Source of the DNA: Bacteroidota bacterium
GTDB taxonomy: Bacteria; Bacteroidota; Bacteroidia; Bacteroidales; UBA12481
NCBI GenBank assembly: GCA_018669475.1
Contig: JABHCC010000090.1
Span: 1 to 49,358, forward strand
DNA: 49,358 nt
Direction of reading: 5' to 3'
Shown here: positions 18,519 to 27,682 of the stretch, in pieces
Position numbering within the stretch: the stretch's first letter is position 1
How the letters are laid out: every line of letters starts with the position of its first letter
Notes under the pieces: generated by a model
What the model saw: the letters and a program-made list of their open reading frames with translations, nothing else
Databases searched by the model: none
Told to the model about the DNA's origin: nothing
Program-made: the position numbers and the translations under genes

Positions 18519-19166
18519 ATGAAAACAACAATTCTTTTTATTATTGGACTTTTCCTTGCACCTTCTCTCATTGCACAAAGCAAGTACCAGCAAGAGGTAA
18601 TCTGCCCTTGCATGCTTGAGTATAAATTCCCAAAAACCTTAAAGGATGGTCAAGGTCTTTTGCAAGCTTTTGGCGGGGTTCCTGTGATGAGGTTTGCAAA
18701 AGCCAAGATTGAAGGCGATAAGTTAATTTGCCAATATGAGAAAGCATTTGCAAAATTCCATTTTGATGGTTTCGGTTTTGTTGATGGGAGTAATAAGATG
18801 GATGATGTTCCATATGAAATAAGTCTGACCCTGGTTGAAGATTTCTTGAATGGCTGGACTGCATCAAGAAAAACAGTTGTTCTACCACATTACTACAGGG
18901 GATGTGTTGTGTATACAATTGATCGTTGTCCTGAAGATGGTAAATATTCCTGGAATGGTGCATTTTATAAATCAGAGTATACCGGCAAACAAATTACTCT
19001 GTACCGCAAGATTAATAATGAAGCCCGGATAAATAGTACAGGAACCGGTTTTATTCTTTCCGATACTAAGACAGGGTTGTACACTCCTGCGGCTAAAACT
19101 GATGAAATAACTATTCCGGCTACAAAGGAGAAAAGAAAGAATAGAAGAAAACGGATCATTAAATAA
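18519..19166 (+). CDS. Secreted protein of unknown function
   Basis: This 215-residue protein has a clear Sec signal peptide (MKTTILFIIGLFLAPSLIAQ). The mature part has a CPC motif near residue 29, two more cysteines (about 70 and 127, the latter near 133 repeated), and a very basic end, KEKRKNRRKR. I recognise no domain. It begins 82 nt after the Old Yellow Enzyme remnant and converges on the metalloprotease gene at 19273. The codon use and signal peptide make it a believable gene. Cysteine pairing suggests a folded periplasmic or surface protein, but no role can be given. Confidence 0.75.
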   Translation: MKTTILFIIGLFLAPSLIAQSKYQQEVICPCMLEYKFPKTLKDGQGLLQAFGGVPVMRFAKAKIEGDKLICQYEKAFAKFHFDGFGFVDGSNKMDDVPYEISLTLVEDFLNGWTASRKTVVLPHYYRGCVVYTIDRCPEDGKYSWNGAFYKSEYTGKQITLYRKINNEARINSTGTGFILSDTKTGLYTPAAKTDEITIPATKEKRKNRRKRIIK

Positions 19167-19272
19167 CAATCCTATAAAGTACCATTAGTTTTGCCAGATC
19201 AAACTCAAAACTGGGACGAAAACAATAATATCTTTTGATGATCCAATCGCTTCTAGGCTTGGGTTTAGTTGC

Positions 19273-21210
19273 CTAATTCTTAAACAGCTTTTTCAGGACA
19301 AGCACCTGAGCTGTTTCAAGCTTAATAATGTACATCCCCGGAGATAAATTTGCTACATCAAGAATTGTTGATTCCCTAAATGCCTTTGTTTTTAACAAAG
19401 ATCCATTAAGATTGTAGATTTTTATGAGGCATTCATATATAGATGTGGATTCAACAATCAACTCATTGCCAACGGGATTTGGAAATATGTTAAACGAAAT
19501 TTCACCAATGGAGCTTGATATGGCTTTTGATGCTGGTGTGGTTCCTCTGAAATTTATTTCTGCAATGGAGGTCCTGACATCTGTTTGTGATGCATCCCAT
19601 AACCAGGAATTGATTGCCTCAAATTTGACATATCTTCCTGTACTATTTTGAAATAGAGAATATTGGTTCAGACCTGTATAGAAAAACTGGCCGGATACTA
19701 CCGGGTTACCCCATTCTATACCATCCTCACTTAAATAAAGATTATAATCAGCAATTCGACCTTCCCAAGGGGAAACAGTATTTGTATTTGCCTGATAGTT
19801 AAATTCGTTAATCACATAAAGCTGACCAAGATCAATGACTATCTCATGAGGCCGCGGATGAGTATTCCCCCACGGCACATGATAATATGTACTTTTATCT
19901 CCGTCAAAAGCCTTTGAAGGAGAATAGCCATATTGAGAAGGAGTAGCAGATATCAACCTCCATGCAGATTGTGGGATTTCTGGGAATCGAGATGGAGGAT
20001 CTTGGATTGTTACATCAAACTGTATCTGATCGGCTCCGATAATTTGAATATCAGTGATTTCAAATCCTGACGATCTGCCGTCCCACCATTTTGAATCTGG
20101 AACAGTACTATTAGTAAAGGATTTCCCCGGGACGAATATATCCCCTCTGTTACCCTGATGGGTTCTCAATTTCTCCAATTGAAATAAACCATCAGCCTGT
20201 TCGATTGCATGACGATAGTGCTTTGAAGGTGTCATATCTGATAGCCTGTTTGAAGTACTGACTTTTGAATCAGTATGCCATATGAGCAATCCTATATCAA
20301 CCGGGAATAGTGAATTTCCTATAGTGTTTTTTTTGCGGGCTTCAATAGTGAAGTATTCATTAGGATCGTAGGGATTTCTGAATACAAGAACACTATCTCC
20401 ATCAGCTCTGAGTGTTATGGTGTTTGCTCCGGAAACAGGTTCAACAATGTACCCCCAATTGTATTGAGCAAGAAATGGACCTCCAATGGGCTCAACATCA
20501 GGTTTGCCACCAGACATTAAGCTATAAAATCCTGTTCCACTGGAATGGTCTGTGCCTCCATCGGTATCATAAGTATCGGGAAAAGCGAATATATCATGAC
20601 CAGTTTCGTGGAGAGTCATAAACAAATTAACTGGTGCTGTGTCCCATGGTGACTTTAATACCGCTCCTTGCAGGTTATTTATTTTTATTCCATTCGAGAG
20701 TGTCCATCTTGGCCCATGAGAAGCCCCAACGCCTTTTGGTCCCCATTTGGAGCTTATTATCATCACCGACAATAGTCCGCCTTTCATGCCTTGATCAAAA
20801 TTATCGTCACATATGCTTAGGGATCTCCAATCGTAGTTTGGATTATTGGCAATGATCCATTCTAAAGCATTTTTCCATAGAAGGATTCCTTCTTGCCAGG
20901 TAATGGACTCATAGTAAGTAGAATTCTGAGGCGCCGTATAAAAGAAAATGTCGTGGGTGAAATCGATATTCCTTCTGCTTTGCTCATACCAGTATTTTCT
21001 CCAGGATCGTGAAGCCCCTTCTTCTTGATAATTAACCCCATTGATAAGACTATCTAATCGTTCTGCATCTATCCAGGCTGGTACATCCGGGTAATCAATA
21101 TAAATCGCAATGCCTTTGTACCTGATATTCGAATCGGTGGCTTTCTGTGCAACAATATTTATTTGCAGAGTGAGCATAAACATGCACAACAGAAATATTT
21201 TATTTCTCAT
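19273..21210 (-). CDS. M6-like secreted metalloprotease with discoidin-type domain and T9SS sorting signal
   Basis: This 645-residue modular protein has a signal peptide (1-21), then a catalytic region with HETGHDIFAFPDTYD at residues 201-215. HExxH supplies two zinc ligands and the PDxYD tail is the M6 (immune inhibitor A-like) signature. A second part, about 415-560, reads like an F5/8 type C (discoidin) carbohydrate- or lipid-binding domain (AFDGDKSTYYHVPWG, VIDLGQLYVINEFNYQ, GRYVKFEAINSW). The last 80 residues (FNIFPNPVGNELIVES...MYIIKLET) form a type A C-terminal domain for type IX secretion. It should act outside the cell or on its surface. It is probably monocistronic. Confidence 0.88.
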   Translation of the reverse strand: MRNKIFLLCMFMLTLQINIVAQKATDSNIRYKGIAIYIDYPDVPAWIDAERLDSLINGVNYQEEGASRSWRKYWYEQSRRNIDFTHDIFFYTAPQNSTYYESITWQEGILLWKNALEWIIANNPNYDWRSLSICDDNFDQGMKGGLLSVMIISSKWGPKGVGASHGPRWTLSNGIKINNLQGAVLKSPWDTAPVNLFMTLHETGHDIFAFPDTYDTDGGTDHSSGTGFYSLMSGGKPDVEPIGGPFLAQYNWGYIVEPVSGANTITLRADGDSVLVFRNPYDPNEYFTIEARKKNTIGNSLFPVDIGLLIWHTDSKVSTSNRLSDMTPSKHYRHAIEQADGLFQLEKLRTHQGNRGDIFVPGKSFTNSTVPDSKWWDGRSSGFEITDIQIIGADQIQFDVTIQDPPSRFPEIPQSAWRLISATPSQYGYSPSKAFDGDKSTYYHVPWGNTHPRPHEIVIDLGQLYVINEFNYQANTNTVSPWEGRIADYNLYLSEDGIEWGNPVVSGQFFYTGLNQYSLFQNSTGRYVKFEAINSWLWDASQTDVRTSIAEINFRGTTPASKAISSSIGEISFNIFPNPVGNELIVESTSIYECLIKIYNLNGSLLKTKAFRESTILDVANLSPGMYIIKLETAQVLVLKKLFKN

Positions 21211-21320
21211 GTCAGCGAAGGTATAAATAATGCAGGATTATTGCCTTTGTTCAGGCTTTCCAGTCTTTTAGCTAGTTCCAATAGTAAGATATAAGCATTT
21301 GCTATGTGAATGACTCAATA

Positions 21321-21360
21321 AATCAGAGGGTGACAAATTCGAATTTGTCACCCCCTGATT
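21321..21360. terminator. Long near-perfect inverted repeat, probable terminator
   Basis: Two 20-nt arms, AATCAGAGGGTGACAAATTC and its complement with one mismatch, meet with no spacer. RNA from the minus strand would form a stem of about 18 bp with a minimal loop, 30 nt after the decayed end of the lipoprotein gene at 21492. Only a short T-rich stretch (TTATTG) follows, so Rho-independence is uncertain. Confidence 0.6.
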
Positions 21361-21389
21361 AAGCGGATAGTATGATAATTGTAACTGTT

Positions 21390-21491
21390 CTAATTTACAA
21401 CAGTTGCATGTGCTATCAAATAGAAATTATTAATTCCAACCACAATGTCGCCTGGGAAAACATACCTGTCTTCGTTGTCATCACCAGCTTA
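21390..21491 (-). pseudogene. In-frame remnant of the lost second domain of the lipoprotein at 21492
   Basis: Directly after the TAG stop of the upstream gene the same frame continues through one further stop (TAA at 21489-21491) and then 32 sense codons, ending in a TAG at 21390-21392. The remnant ends FYLIAHATVVN, closely matching the end of the full-length paralogue at 45013 (LYVVAHAVVCGN), and contains FPGD against its VPEGD. It appears that the C-terminal domain was deleted apart from its last strand. Confidence 0.7.
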
Positions 21492-22514
21492 CTAGATATC
21501 AAAATCAAATTCTGATAGCAGGCATGGACCTGAAATGAAATCATAAATTCCATCCCTGCCAGTTGATATTGTTACTGAGGAAGCTGTTAATGGACCAGGA
21601 TGATCGACAAGCAATTCAATGTCATCAGTAAAATACCATGGGTCACTGGCTATATAACCAAAAGTCTCACCACTTTTCTGATACACTGAAATGACCAATT
21701 TGTAATAATCATCAATTTGTGGTCTGTCAAGATAAATAAGCGATAGTGGAGGAACTGAAGATCCATCAATCATAGTAACATAGACAGGATTTCCAAATTC
21801 ATCTAAAATAATCTCACCATTCTCATCTTCGAAATTATTAAAGGTGCCTACATGTGTCTCATAGTCCGGATCATCGTCATCGTTGAGGTATAAATCGATT
21901 TTAAAAATGGCTGCCATATCAAATTTAGGATTATCACCATATTTGGATCCAGCATAGTCTTCGAATAGTTCTGAGCAGTGGTCGCCAAAGAATAAACCTT
22001 CTTTAACTGTTATGACATTAATTTTAAACCATGTAAATCCAAACTCTTCGGAGTCTGCTGTTTCAAAGCAAAGGACATCCACACTAATCTCAGCTTTAAC
22101 AAAAGCCCCAACTTCAAAAGGTATGTGTACAGGATTAACTACAAAACTACCATAATTAGATTGAACATGAGGAGCTGCACTGACAACAATATCACTGGGA
22201 TCTCCATACTTCATTAAGAAAAATTCTTCCAGAATGTATGATCCGGGAGGCAATTTTAATGCAGTGGTATATAATAATCCATTTATGTCCAATATGCTTA
22301 AGACAATAGGTTCGGTAATACCTTCAAGCTTGATTAAAGCATAGTCAGCTTCGCTTAAACAATCACTTTCCCCTTCTCCCTTTAGTCCTAACTCACCCTT
22401 GTCAATATTAAAAATGATTTCCTGTTCACCTTGTGGTTCCATAGGTAAATCCTGGTTACATCCAGATAAGAAGATGCCAAGGATTCCTACTAAGAATAAT
22501 TTTAATGTTCTCAT
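21492..22514 (-). CDS. Lipoprotein of an uncharacterised two-domain family, truncated paralogue
   Basis: This 340-residue product has a lipoprotein signal ending FLSGC (Cys19). It matches residues 1 to about 335 of the protein at 45013 along its length: DYALIKLEGI/DYAVIQISGT, LKLPPGSYILEEFFL/IKLDPAQYTLEEFTL, EFGFTWFKINV/EFGFIWFQPNL, FFGDHCSELFEDYAGSKYGD/FFGDLCSEIFLSYEGSLYGD, and the ending GRDGIYDFISG/GDDGIYDFIVG. It stops at FDFDI just where the second domain of the paralogue begins. The acidic, aspartate-rich beta-strand character suggests a surface-exposed, perhaps calcium-binding, fold. I do not recognise a named family. Confidence 0.82.
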   Translation of the reverse strand: MRTLKLFLVGILGIFLSGCNQDLPMEPQGEQEIIFNIDKGELGLKGEGESDCLSEADYALIKLEGITEPIVLSILDINGLLYTTALKLPPGSYILEEFFLMKYGDPSDIVVSAAPHVQSNYGSFVVNPVHIPFEVGAFVKAEISVDVLCFETADSEEFGFTWFKINVITVKEGLFFGDHCSELFEDYAGSKYGDNPKFDMAAIFKIDLYLNDDDDPDYETHVGTFNNFEDENGEIILDEFGNPVYVTMIDGSSVPPLSLIYLDRPQIDDYYKLVISVYQKSGETFGYIASDPWYFTDDIELLVDHPGPLTASSVTISTGRDGIYDFISGPCLLSEFDFDI

Positions 22515-22680
22515 GGATTAGTTAATATTTGCCTGACTTTGTACAATGTTTAAGCCAAGAAACATAAATAGCAGAAAAGCAGTTGGGTACGCGCTAATAT
22601 TTGATCATAAAAATGCCAAATCATGGAATCAACCATGCTTTTTTGGAAAGCCTTCAATAAGAAAATAGAAATCTTTGGAA
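22515..22680. other. Intergenic spacer upstream of the truncated lipoprotein gene
   Basis: These 166 nt lie between the end of thrC and the start of the minus-strand lipoprotein gene. The region must hold that gene's promoter, but I see no element that fits TAnnTTTG with a correctly spaced TTTG. Confidence 0.3.
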
Positions 22681-23955
22681 TCAAGGAACCAGCAGATCAA
22701 AAAACTCACAATAGTTATTCCCGATACTGGTTTTTTTGCAGGCAGACAGGTCTACTTTGTTATCCGGCAGGTCTGGAATTGCCATCCGGACAATGTTTCC
22801 GAATTTCTGGGGATGGGCTGTTTCAAAAAAGATGCCTGTTTCATGTTTGGTGAGGTCTTTATCCAGGCAAATTTTCCCAACTGCACCATGTGGGTCCAGG
22901 GTATAATTATTCCTTTGAAATACCTCCCGGATTTCGCCAAGAGTTTGCTTATCATCGATGGAGTAAGAATGTATCTTGTTCTGAATTGCATTATGATCTC
23001 CATCAAAAAGATGCATAAGGCGCTCAAAATTGCTTGGAGCCCCTACATCCATTGCATTAGAATAGGTTGAACATGAAGATTTTGGCAGGTACTGACCCGA
23101 TTTAAGATAGAGGTGAAAAGTGTCATTTGCATTGTTAGCGGCGATGAAGCGTTTTATTGGCAAACCCATTTTTCTGGCTATTATTCCAGCCGTAAGATTA
23201 CCAAAATTGCCGCTGGGAACAGAAATTACAATTGGATTTTCAGTCAGCTTTCTAATCTGTTTCCAGGCAAAGAAATAGAATAGCATCTGGGGTAATAAAC
23301 GGGCTACATTAATTGAATTTGCACTACTGAGTTTCATTTCCTTATTCAGGAATTCATCTGCGAATGCCTCCTTTACCAGGGTCTGACAATCATCAAATGT
23401 ACCATCCACCTCAATCGCCCTGATATTGCCTTGCAAAGATGTCATTTGGTGCTCCTGATAAGGACTCACCTTGCCTTTTGGATACAGAATGGCAACTTCT
23501 ACTCCGTCAACCTGGTAGAATCCATGCGCCACAGCACTTCCTGTGTCGCCTGAAGTAGCCACTAGAACTGTTACTTTTTGCTTAGTATCAGTGAAATGCG
23601 ACAAACAAGTTGCCATGAAACGGGCTCCGAGGTCTTTAAAAGCCTTTGTCGGTCCATGGTAGAGTTCCAGCGCATAAACATCCGGAGCTACAGGTACAAG
23701 AGGAATGGGGAATACTAAAGTTTTTTTGAGGATACTCTGAAAATCACTCCATTCAATTGATTCTTTAGCAAAGGGATACAATACTTTGCTTGCAATTTCA
23801 ATATCTGACAGATCAAGCATCTGAGAAAAAAAAGAAGCATCCAAAACTGGTATCATTTCTGGCATAAACAGGCCTTTGTTCCTTGCGAGCCCTTGCACAA
23901 CAGCTTGTTTGAATGATGCCTTTTCCTTAATGTTTTTTGTATTAATATACTTCAT
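22681..23955 (-). CDS. thrC: Threonine synthase
   Basis: This 424-residue PLP enzyme converts O-phospho-homoserine to threonine, the last step of the pathway. The PLP lysine is Lys107 in GPTKAFKDLGARF, and the phosphate-binding loop lies at VATSGDTGSA. SVPSGNFGNLTAGIIA and the C-terminal FETAHPQKFG are further family marks. The N-terminus YINTKN...LARNKGLFMPE is typical of the longer bacterial class. It begins 9 nt after thrB, forming a thrB-thrC operon. The aspartokinase/homoserine dehydrogenase gene thrA, which often precedes thrB, is not adjacent here. Confidence 0.97.
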   Translation of the reverse strand: MKYINTKNIKEKASFKQAVVQGLARNKGLFMPEMIPVLDASFFSQMLDLSDIEIASKVLYPFAKESIEWSDFQSILKKTLVFPIPLVPVAPDVYALELYHGPTKAFKDLGARFMATCLSHFTDTKQKVTVLVATSGDTGSAVAHGFYQVDGVEVAILYPKGKVSPYQEHQMTSLQGNIRAIEVDGTFDDCQTLVKEAFADEFLNKEMKLSSANSINVARLLPQMLFYFFAWKQIRKLTENPIVISVPSGNFGNLTAGIIARKMGLPIKRFIAANNANDTFHLYLKSGQYLPKSSCSTYSNAMDVGAPSNFERLMHLFDGDHNAIQNKIHSYSIDDKQTLGEIREVFQRNNYTLDPHGAVGKICLDKDLTKHETGIFFETAHPQKFGNIVRMAIPDLPDNKVDLSACKKTSIGNNYCEFFDLLVP

Positions 23956-23964
23956 TCTTTTCGC

Positions 23965-24900
23965 TTAGAACGTGTCGACAAGTCTGGCGCCCTTATTATT
24001 AGCAAGAGATTCAATTAAACTCATGGTGTCAATGGAAGTATTATAAAAGACCTGTTTCATCGCCTCCTGTATCTTTTTTGCCTGAGTAATATTATCTGTC
24101 AGTGCAAAAACAGATGGACCGGAGCCTGATATTCCGAAACTAATTGCGTCATTTTGCTTGGCAGCAGCCTTTATTTCCTCAAATTTCGGGATCAACAAAG
24201 CCCTGGCAGGCTCAGCAACTTCATCTACCATGGCCCGTGAAAGAAGGGAAAGATCATTTTGGTAGAGACTCGCTACCAGTGCCCCCATATTGGCCCATTG
24301 ATTTGTTGCCGTCTGCAGTGAGATATTTTGCTGCATGACCGACCTGGAATCCTTTGTGTTCACTACAATTTTTGGAAATAGAATAACCACAAATAGTCCT
24401 TTGGGAATGGGAAGACGAATAATATCAATTGGATTATTATCACGCACCAGCACCAGACCTCCCAAAAGGGCCGGGGCAACATTATCAGCATGAGCTGTTC
24501 CTGATGCAAGTCTTTCTCCTTCTGCAGCAAACGCCACCAACTCATTATCACTGAATGACTTGCCAAGAAACTCATTATATGTAAAAGCGGCTGCAGCACT
24601 ACTGGCACTGCTAGAACCGAGACCACTTCCTGATTCAAAGCCCTTATGGATGCGAATATCCAGCCCCCTGAAATTACCCAATGCTTCCTGCATTTTTCTA
24701 ATTACAACGCTGCAACAGTTTTTGTCAATAGACATTGGAAGATTTTCACCATTGACAATCTGTGTAATTCTGTTGGTATCTGTTCCATTCAAAGAGACTT
24801 CAACTTTGTCACCAATGCTTTCCAAAGCAAGGCCGAGAACATCAAATCCCACACAAAAGTTACCAATACTGGCTGGTGCAAAACCACATACTTTTTTCAT
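23965..24900 (-). CDS. thrB: Homoserine kinase
   Basis: This 311-residue GHMP kinase phosphorylates homoserine. Motif 1 is FAPASIGNFCVGFDVLG at residues 7-23, the ATP-binding glycine/serine loop GSGLGSSSASSAAAA lies at about 91-105, and motif 3 is FGISGSGPSVFAL near 254-266. The length is normal. It is the first gene of a thrB-thrC unit and is divergent from the membrane protein gene at 25215. The start ATG at 24900 fits the expected N-terminal motif spacing. Confidence 0.97.
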   Translation of the reverse strand: MKKVCGFAPASIGNFCVGFDVLGLALESIGDKVEVSLNGTDTNRITQIVNGENLPMSIDKNCCSVVIRKMQEALGNFRGLDIRIHKGFESGSGLGSSSASSAAAAFTYNEFLGKSFSDNELVAFAAEGERLASGTAHADNVAPALLGGLVLVRDNNPIDIIRLPIPKGLFVVILFPKIVVNTKDSRSVMQQNISLQTATNQWANMGALVASLYQNDLSLLSRAMVDEVAEPARALLIPKFEEIKAAAKQNDAISFGISGSGPSVFALTDNITQAKKIQEAMKQVFYNTSIDTMSLIESLANNKGARLVDTF

Positions 24901-25214
24901 GTTTTGTAGCTCTATATACTTTGTAACAAATCAGATAAACGAGTAATCAGATTTAGTTTTTCACCTTGATATTCAGTGTTTTAATGCGGTGTTCTGAAAT
25001 GATCTCATTTCTAGCAAGGTAGGAAAATAAATCGGTGAGATTTTTGAAATTTAAACAATCAGCTAAATTTGTCTTACTTTAGTAGTAGTAATAATATCCA
25101 TGAGGTGAAGCGGGCATGACAAAAACAAAAACATTTTAACATTTAGGATGTTTTATTAATTGCTACGCGAGTTATACCGATTCAAGAAGGAGTAACTGAT
25201 ATAAATATAAAAGT
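24901..25214. other. Divergent intergenic region between thrB and the gene at 25215
   Basis: These 314 nt carry no credible coding sequence. They must contain the thrBC promoter (leftwards) and a promoter for the gene at 25215 (rightwards; see 25043-25071). A small AACAT/ATGTT hairpin lies near 25136-25153. An AAGGAG sits about 25 nt before the ATG at 25215, too far to act as its ribosome site. Confidence 0.4.
25043..25071 (+). promoter_or_regulatory. Candidate Bacteroidota promoter for the gene at 25215
   Basis: TTTG at 25043-25046 and TAAATTTG at 25064-25071 match the -33 and -7 elements, with TAnnTTTG exact. The spacing is 17 nt, slightly shorter than the usual 19. It would give a leader of roughly 135 nt. 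Confidence 0.45.
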
Positions 25215-26231
25215 ATGAAAACAATACTACGATTTTTTACCATTCTGATGGTTTTTGTAATGATGGGATATGGATCCTATGCTCAGGATGAACAGGTTTC
25301 AAAGCTTAAGATTCATAAGATTATAAAGCAAAATGGAGCTGCATTCGTTGGTACAATAGTTTCAGAGGATGCAAGGGAAATTCTTTTGAACACTGAGGAG
25401 GTGGGCATGATTTATATTCCCAAGCATGAGATTGATGAGATTATTGAGATTCATGAGGGAGAAAAGTTTGTAACAGGAGGATTGTTTTCTACAAGATATT
25501 TTCTGACAACAAACGGTTTCTCAATAAATAAAGGAGATAATTATGTGCAGTGGAACCTCTTTGGTCCGGATTTTCAATTTGGAGTAGCTGATAATTTCAC
25601 GGTTGGTGTGATGACCTCCTGGGCAGGAATGCCAATTATTGGAACAACAAAATACAGTACCCAAATTTCTGAAAAGATATTTGGTGGAGTAGGGTTTCTG
25701 GGCGGAACAGGATCGTGGGCTTTCCCGAAATATGGTATGGCCTTACCTTTCGGATTTCTTTCGATTGGCGACAGAGTGAATAATGTTAATCTCACCGCTG
25801 GATATGGCTTTATTTTTACTGAAACTAGAAGAGTGTATACTCTCCACAGCCAGCCTGATCATGAGGGAGCTACGAACTCGTTTTCCCATCAAGATAAGGT
25901 TGAAACACAAGGCAGGCCTATGTTTTCTCTGGCGGGGATGTTCAGGTTGAACGATAAATTCAGCTTCGTTTTTGATTCTTTTTTCATGCTGGCTGGTAAG
26001 GACATGGAACGTCAACAAATCAGGTCTGATCAGGACCCAAATAACTTTAAGAGTACTTACAGGATCGTTACTGAAATAGTAAAATCTAATCCAATTGTGG
26101 TTTTAGCACCCGGTTTGAGATTCCAGGCCACTGAAACCAGCTCATTCCAGTTTGGTTTCACCGGGGTTCATTTTGAAGGTGAATTTGTACCTGTTCCTAT
26201 TCCATTGATTCAGTGGTTTAAGAGGATATAG
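25215..26231 (+). CDS. Predicted outer-membrane beta-barrel protein of unknown function
   Basis: This 338-residue protein has a signal peptide ending GSYAQ. A first small domain (about 30-75) reads KIIKQNGAAFVGTIVSEDAR and ends IPKHEIDEIIEI; it has the look of an Sm-like or SH3-like small beta-barrel that is often found before Bacteroidota membrane proteins. The rest alternates amphipathic strands (LFGPDFQFGVADNFTVGVMT, LTAGYGFIFTETRRVY, LRFQATETSSFQFGFTGVHF), which suggests an outer-membrane barrel. No name can be given. It is monocistronic, with a hairpin about 40 nt after the stop. Confidence 0.75.
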   Translation: MKTILRFFTILMVFVMMGYGSYAQDEQVSKLKIHKIIKQNGAAFVGTIVSEDAREILLNTEEVGMIYIPKHEIDEIIEIHEGEKFVTGGLFSTRYFLTTNGFSINKGDNYVQWNLFGPDFQFGVADNFTVGVMTSWAGMPIIGTTKYSTQISEKIFGGVGFLGGTGSWAFPKYGMALPFGFLSIGDRVNNVNLTAGYGFIFTETRRVYTLHSQPDHEGATNSFSHQDKVETQGRPMFSLAGMFRLNDKFSFVFDSFFMLAGKDMERQQIRSDQDPNNFKSTYRIVTEIVKSNPIVVLAPGLRFQATETSSFQFGFTGVHFEGEFVPVPIPLIQWFKRI

Positions 26232-26269
26232 ACCGACAAATAAAATAGCATTATAGGTGTTCTTCTGGG

Positions 26270-26307
26270 TGACAGCGAGTAGGCCAAGCAACTTTGGCCT
26301 TGTGTCA
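26270..26307 (+). terminator. Hairpin after the gene at 25215
   Basis: AGGCCAA and TTGGCCT pair around a short loop, with an outer TGACA/TGTCA pairing that extends the stem. There is no T-run directly after it (a T-stretch appears about 12 nt further on), so its action as a terminator is uncertain. Confidence 0.4.
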
Positions 26308-26359
26308 TAATACCATCATTTTTTATATTTTAGCTCCCCAATTTTTATAGACTGATCTT

Positions 26360-27610
26360 ATGATGTACCTCTTGCTGTTTTTTTGTGCGATTTTTTTTCT
26401 GCCAGCTCAATCTCAAATTACTTCTGAGTGGAGAGGCCCGGGCAGAACAGGGATATACAATGAGTCACATCTACTCAAAGAATGGCCTGAATCTGGTCCT
26501 GAAAAGCTATGGTCATCTGATAAGGTATTGAATGGATACTCTTCTCCTGCCTTTGGAGAGAAGTATATTTACGTCACAGGAAGAAAAGATGCTCAAGAGT
26601 ATTTAACAGCTTTGGATTACCAGGGCAAACAGATCTGGCAAGTGCAATTCGGTAAAGCCTGGCATAAATCCTATCCTGAAACACGAACCACTCCAACAAT
26701 ATTTAACAATAAGGTTTATCTGATATCAGGTCAGGGTGAGGTGGTTTGTCATGATGCTGAAACCGGTAGGCAAATATGGTTTCGCGATGCTAATGCGGAG
26801 TTTTCAGGGATGTATAATTTATACGGACCTTCTGAAGCTCCCTTAATCGTTGAGGATAAAATATTCTATTCACCTGGCGGATTTGAAACGAGCATGATTG
26901 CCCTCGATACAGAAACGGGTGAGCTCATATGGCAAACTGAAAGCATACCCGATTCAGCGGCTTATGTGTCACCTTTGTATGTCAAACATAATGAACAGGA
27001 AATGATCATCAACATCCTGGCAAACTGGGCTTTTGGAGTGGATCCGGCCGATGGGAAAATTCTATGGAAGTTTGATTATATCGGCCTGGATACCCGGCAA
27101 AGTAATCCTTATATGATCAGAACGAACTGTAATACACCCCTTTATCACAAGGGAGAAGTTCTGTTGAATAAGGGATACGATCATCCTTCAGCCATGCTTT
27201 CACTTAATGAATCCGGAACCGATGTGAATCTGAAATGGACCAGTTTTGATTTTGATACACACATGGGTGGATACGTTCTTTTGGATGGCTATTTGTATGG
27301 CTCAAACTGGATTAGCAACGGACAAGGCAACTGGCTTTGCGTCGACTGGGAGACGGGTGCAACGATGTGGGAGGAGAAATGGAATAATAAGGGCTCAGTT
27401 ATATATGCTGACGGATTATTGTATTTCTATGAAGAAAAACGGGGCAATCTTGCACTTGTCAAACCCAATCAACAGAAGATGGATATCATTTCTTCCTTCC
27501 GGATACAAGAAGGCCAGGGACCTCACTGGTCACATCCGGTAATTAATAAGGGCATACTTTACATCCGACATGGTGAGGTTTTAATGGCTTACAATATAAA
27601 GGCCGATTGA
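26360..27610 (+). CDS. Secreted PQQ-like beta-propeller repeat protein
   Basis: This 416-residue protein has a signal peptide (about 1-18) followed by W-rich propeller repeats of the PQQ/BamB type. They are visible as repeated aromatic-aspartate units such as LTALDYQGKQIWQVQFG, VVCHDAETGRQIWFRD, MIALDTETGELIWQTE and VDPADGKILWKFDY. The opening SEWRGPGRTGIYNE is common to Bacteroidota and Planctomycetes PQQ-like proteins. No quinone-enzyme catalytic residues are evident, so it is probably a binding or scaffold protein of the periplasm, or an enzyme of unknown type. It converges on folA. Confidence 0.87.
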   Translation: MMYLLLFFCAIFFLPAQSQITSEWRGPGRTGIYNESHLLKEWPESGPEKLWSSDKVLNGYSSPAFGEKYIYVTGRKDAQEYLTALDYQGKQIWQVQFGKAWHKSYPETRTTPTIFNNKVYLISGQGEVVCHDAETGRQIWFRDANAEFSGMYNLYGPSEAPLIVEDKIFYSPGGFETSMIALDTETGELIWQTESIPDSAAYVSPLYVKHNEQEMIINILANWAFGVDPADGKILWKFDYIGLDTRQSNPYMIRTNCNTPLYHKGEVLLNKGYDHPSAMLSLNESGTDVNLKWTSFDFDTHMGGYVLLDGYLYGSNWISNGQGNWLCVDWETGATMWEEKWNNKGSVIYADGLLYFYEEKRGNLALVKPNQQKMDIISSFRIQEGQGPHWSHPVINKGILYIRHGEVLMAYNIKAD

Positions 27611-27682
27611 TCGCTGTTTAGCGAAGAAGCAACTATAGTAATACTCCGGTCGGGCAATAAATATCAAGCGATTATCTCTTAA

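Noticed and set aside
22623-23070. Plus-strand ORFs opposite thrC
   Set aside because: The minus strand encodes a full threonine synthase with all motifs here.
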